Origin: Baylisascaris procyonis
Lineage: Eukaryota; Nematoda; Chromadorea; Rhabditida; Ascarididae
Direction: 5' to 3'
Length of the DNA stretch: 64,000 bases
NCBI GenBank assembly: GCA_037389465.1
Contig: JAZARR010000221.1
Location: forward strand, 3,264,501 to 3,328,500
Both the position numbers and the translations under genes were made by a program. Under the pieces are notes generated by a model, which searched no databases, was not told the DNA's origin, and worked only from the letters and a program-made list of their open reading frames with translations. Numbering within the stretch: the stretch's first letter is position 1; each line of letters starts with the position of its first letter. Below, in pieces: positions 62,016 to 64,000 of this stretch.

Positions 62016-64000
62016 TATTTCACTCTTTTTATAATTTCTTCTTTTTATTTTATATTCACTGTTTTAGTAAATTTTTATTTTCTGTTAATGAGGTGAATAT
62101 GTTAGGCTGATATGGCAGTGAGTTGGTTCTGCAATACGTGCAGACCTAGAATCCGAATGGGAATATAAGGGGGGGAGGGGACATCGACTTTACTAAGATT
62201 AATGATGAAAAATCTGGAGCTATATGGGGAACGAGCAAAATTGTATTAAAGTGAGTTTCTGAATGAGGAAATTATAAGTTTCTATAAAGGTTTACTAAGA
62301 TTTTAAAGTTATATCCCAACCAGGCCTAAGGTGGATGGCAAAGGGAGAAGAAGGAGAGGTAACATTTCTGACCTTTCGTTTTTCCCCATGCCTCTGACTA
62401 CGTAGGTTCTTAAATGTATTACGTGGAGAGAATATGTTGGAAATAGAAATTTCGAAATGAACTGTCACACGCGGGAATGCTAGTATCTGAGACATCAGCA
62501 TTGCACGAATCGACTTTTTTCGTCTTCGCGACAGACGGCTGTCAGGTTGTACCGTCTATACAGTGTAAAGTCTCATTCTTACAAATGATAATACTATTGA
62601 AGAAATTTTTTTGGGAGGCGGGTATATAAAAAAGCGAAAGAATAAGCCATTCACCATTCATTTCATCAATCATTATTGTATTTTTTGAGTTTATTGTAAA
62701 ATTCTAGAAAAAAATTTATTCTATTTTATCGAATCGTTGATGATTTTCACTTAAAAATATTTACAATTTTCGACTGCGAAAATATTCAAAAATCAAGCAA
62801 TTCACTGATATTTAACTTCACTAATAAGAGTCTGTTGCATTATTGAATATCGTTCTCAACTTTTAGGTGCGATATCTTCGATTCATTGCAATTCTCTATT
62901 TGAATTCTTTTGTTTTCTTTTGAATGAGATTATTCCATTTGCATTGATGAGGGAGAGTAAGAGTTCAAAGGTCGTTTATTTTGGGGTATAAAGATTGAGA
63001 TCAACATTTAGCTGTTATTTGAATGGATTAGAAGCAATCGATCAAAAAAGTTCCATGCGTTAAATGTTCGATTTTGATCTACATTTAGCAGTATTTGATA
63101 ACTACTATGTATCGAAGAAATGAGCTGAAATTCACATGCTTCATGAAGTGGCAATGGTTTATTCGTCGAGTTGATCTATCTTGGCATTTTTGCTTATCTT
63201 TGAATATTTAATCTGAAGCATTCACCCTCTCCAAAATATTTCACTTTCAAGTTTTCAAGTTCGATTTTACAGGTGTTAATTTTTTTTTTAATTTTTCAAA
63301 TGATATTTTCATTTCACTTCCATTATTGAATTTCAATGCCTTTCTTCTGTGTATTTTATGCGTTAAAAGTTTTTCCGTTTTTTAGTGCTAATATAAATAT
63401 ATTGCCTTCCGACTAACATTTTGTTTTTTTTTTTTTTTGTATGCATTCAAATAAAAAATCCATCAAAGTTCTTTCTGTTGCAGTTTGATGTTAAAAATGT
63501 GTGGCTTCGCAGTAATTTTACCGAATATGCCGTTCACATTATCTTTGAATAGTGATAGAAATGTGTGCTTATCATTGGCAAATTAACACGATGAAACAGA
63601 TCTTGAAAGGTAAAATTGTATCTGACTTATTTTCTAGATGTATATTTGAGTGGTCTTATCATAACCAAAGTGTTTTTTATTAATGTAATTTTAAGCAAAT
63701 CAAGTGTTTTTTTTTTTTTTTATTAACGCTTTTAAGGAAAAACTTCGACTCATAAGCTTCCAAATTGACTAGTTTCATCTTTATTAGTTTTGAATGTGGA
63801 ACATTTTTCTTTCAAACTTTTTTTCCGGTTTCCAACTACTACTGTTTTTTTTTTTTTAGGAGGTTCATTTCGGCTAAAGTATTCTAAGCGTAATTTTCAA
63901 TCAAGATTTTGAGTCGGAAAGTTTTTGTTTTTCAATGATTTTTCCCCATATCCGTCTGAAATTACCGATTAATGTGCTAATAACAAAATTTTCCAAGTTT
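62016..64000. other. 3' flank of rde-4, no recognised gene
   Basis: AT-rich, with long T runs near 63430, 63710 and 63850 and a G run at about 62169-62180. No canonical AATAAA is obvious close to the rde-4 stop. A minus-strand 66-codon frame (62295-62495, beginning MSQILAFPRVTVHF) has no family match. Confidence 0.45.

Noticed and set aside
1..64000. Search for CRISPR arrays, bacterial operons, phage or viral genes
   Set aside because: None seen; intron structure and gene content are those of a nematode nuclear genome.

Overview
This window looks like nuclear DNA from a nematode, most likely a clade V (rhabditid/strongylid) worm with long introns. The sequence is AT-rich, genes are split into small exons, most acceptors read TTTCAG or TTTTAG, and one gene is a clear orthologue of the Caenorhabditis RNAi factor rde-4. 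The open frames in this window are mostly exons or chance ORFs, so genes were rebuilt by hand from splice signals, reading-phase agreement and protein similarity recalled from known families. No tRNA, rRNA or CRISPR array was recognised.

Layout. Positions 1-14 kb hold short, weakly supported gene pieces on both strands: a dynamitin-like exon at the left edge, a two-exon minus-strand model at 3.0-3.5 kb, a plus-strand exon pair at 3.9-4.3 kb, a minus-strand gene with a clear 3' end at 7.46 kb and a possible first exon at 11.7 kb, and opposed candidates at 12.4-13.3 kb. Positions 14-28 kb are mostly intron-like, with a degraded LINE retrotransposon at 24.6-25.6 kb. From 28.4 to 42.65 kb runs a well-supported plus-strand gene of 12 coding exons for a Sickle-tail/SRCIN1-like (AIP3-domain) scaffold protein. 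A start-codon exon at 13,994 and perhaps another at 8,064 may be its distal 5' exons. A 33-bp minisatellite follows its 3' end.

From 44.9 to 48.8 kb, two tiny mitochondrial protein genes lie head-to-tail on the minus strand: a UQCC5/SMIM4-like complex III assembly factor and a SMIM20/MITRAC7-like complex IV assembly factor. A small possible secreted-peptide ORF sits at 49.9 kb. An unrecognised four-exon minus-strand gene occupies 51.6-54.5 kb. The rde-4 orthologue (55.4-62.0 kb, plus) has eight coding exons and three dsRNA-binding domains.

Functionally, the firm genes are unrelated: dsRNA handling for RNAi (rde-4), cortical/adhesion scaffolding (Sickle-tail-like) and respiratory-chain assembly (the UQCC5/SMIM20 pair). 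The most interesting points are the two apparent GC-AG introns and an in-frame alternative donor in rde-4, the adjacency of two respiratory assembly factors, the reading-frame conflict at the 5' end of the Sickle-tail gene, and the small peptide ORF.
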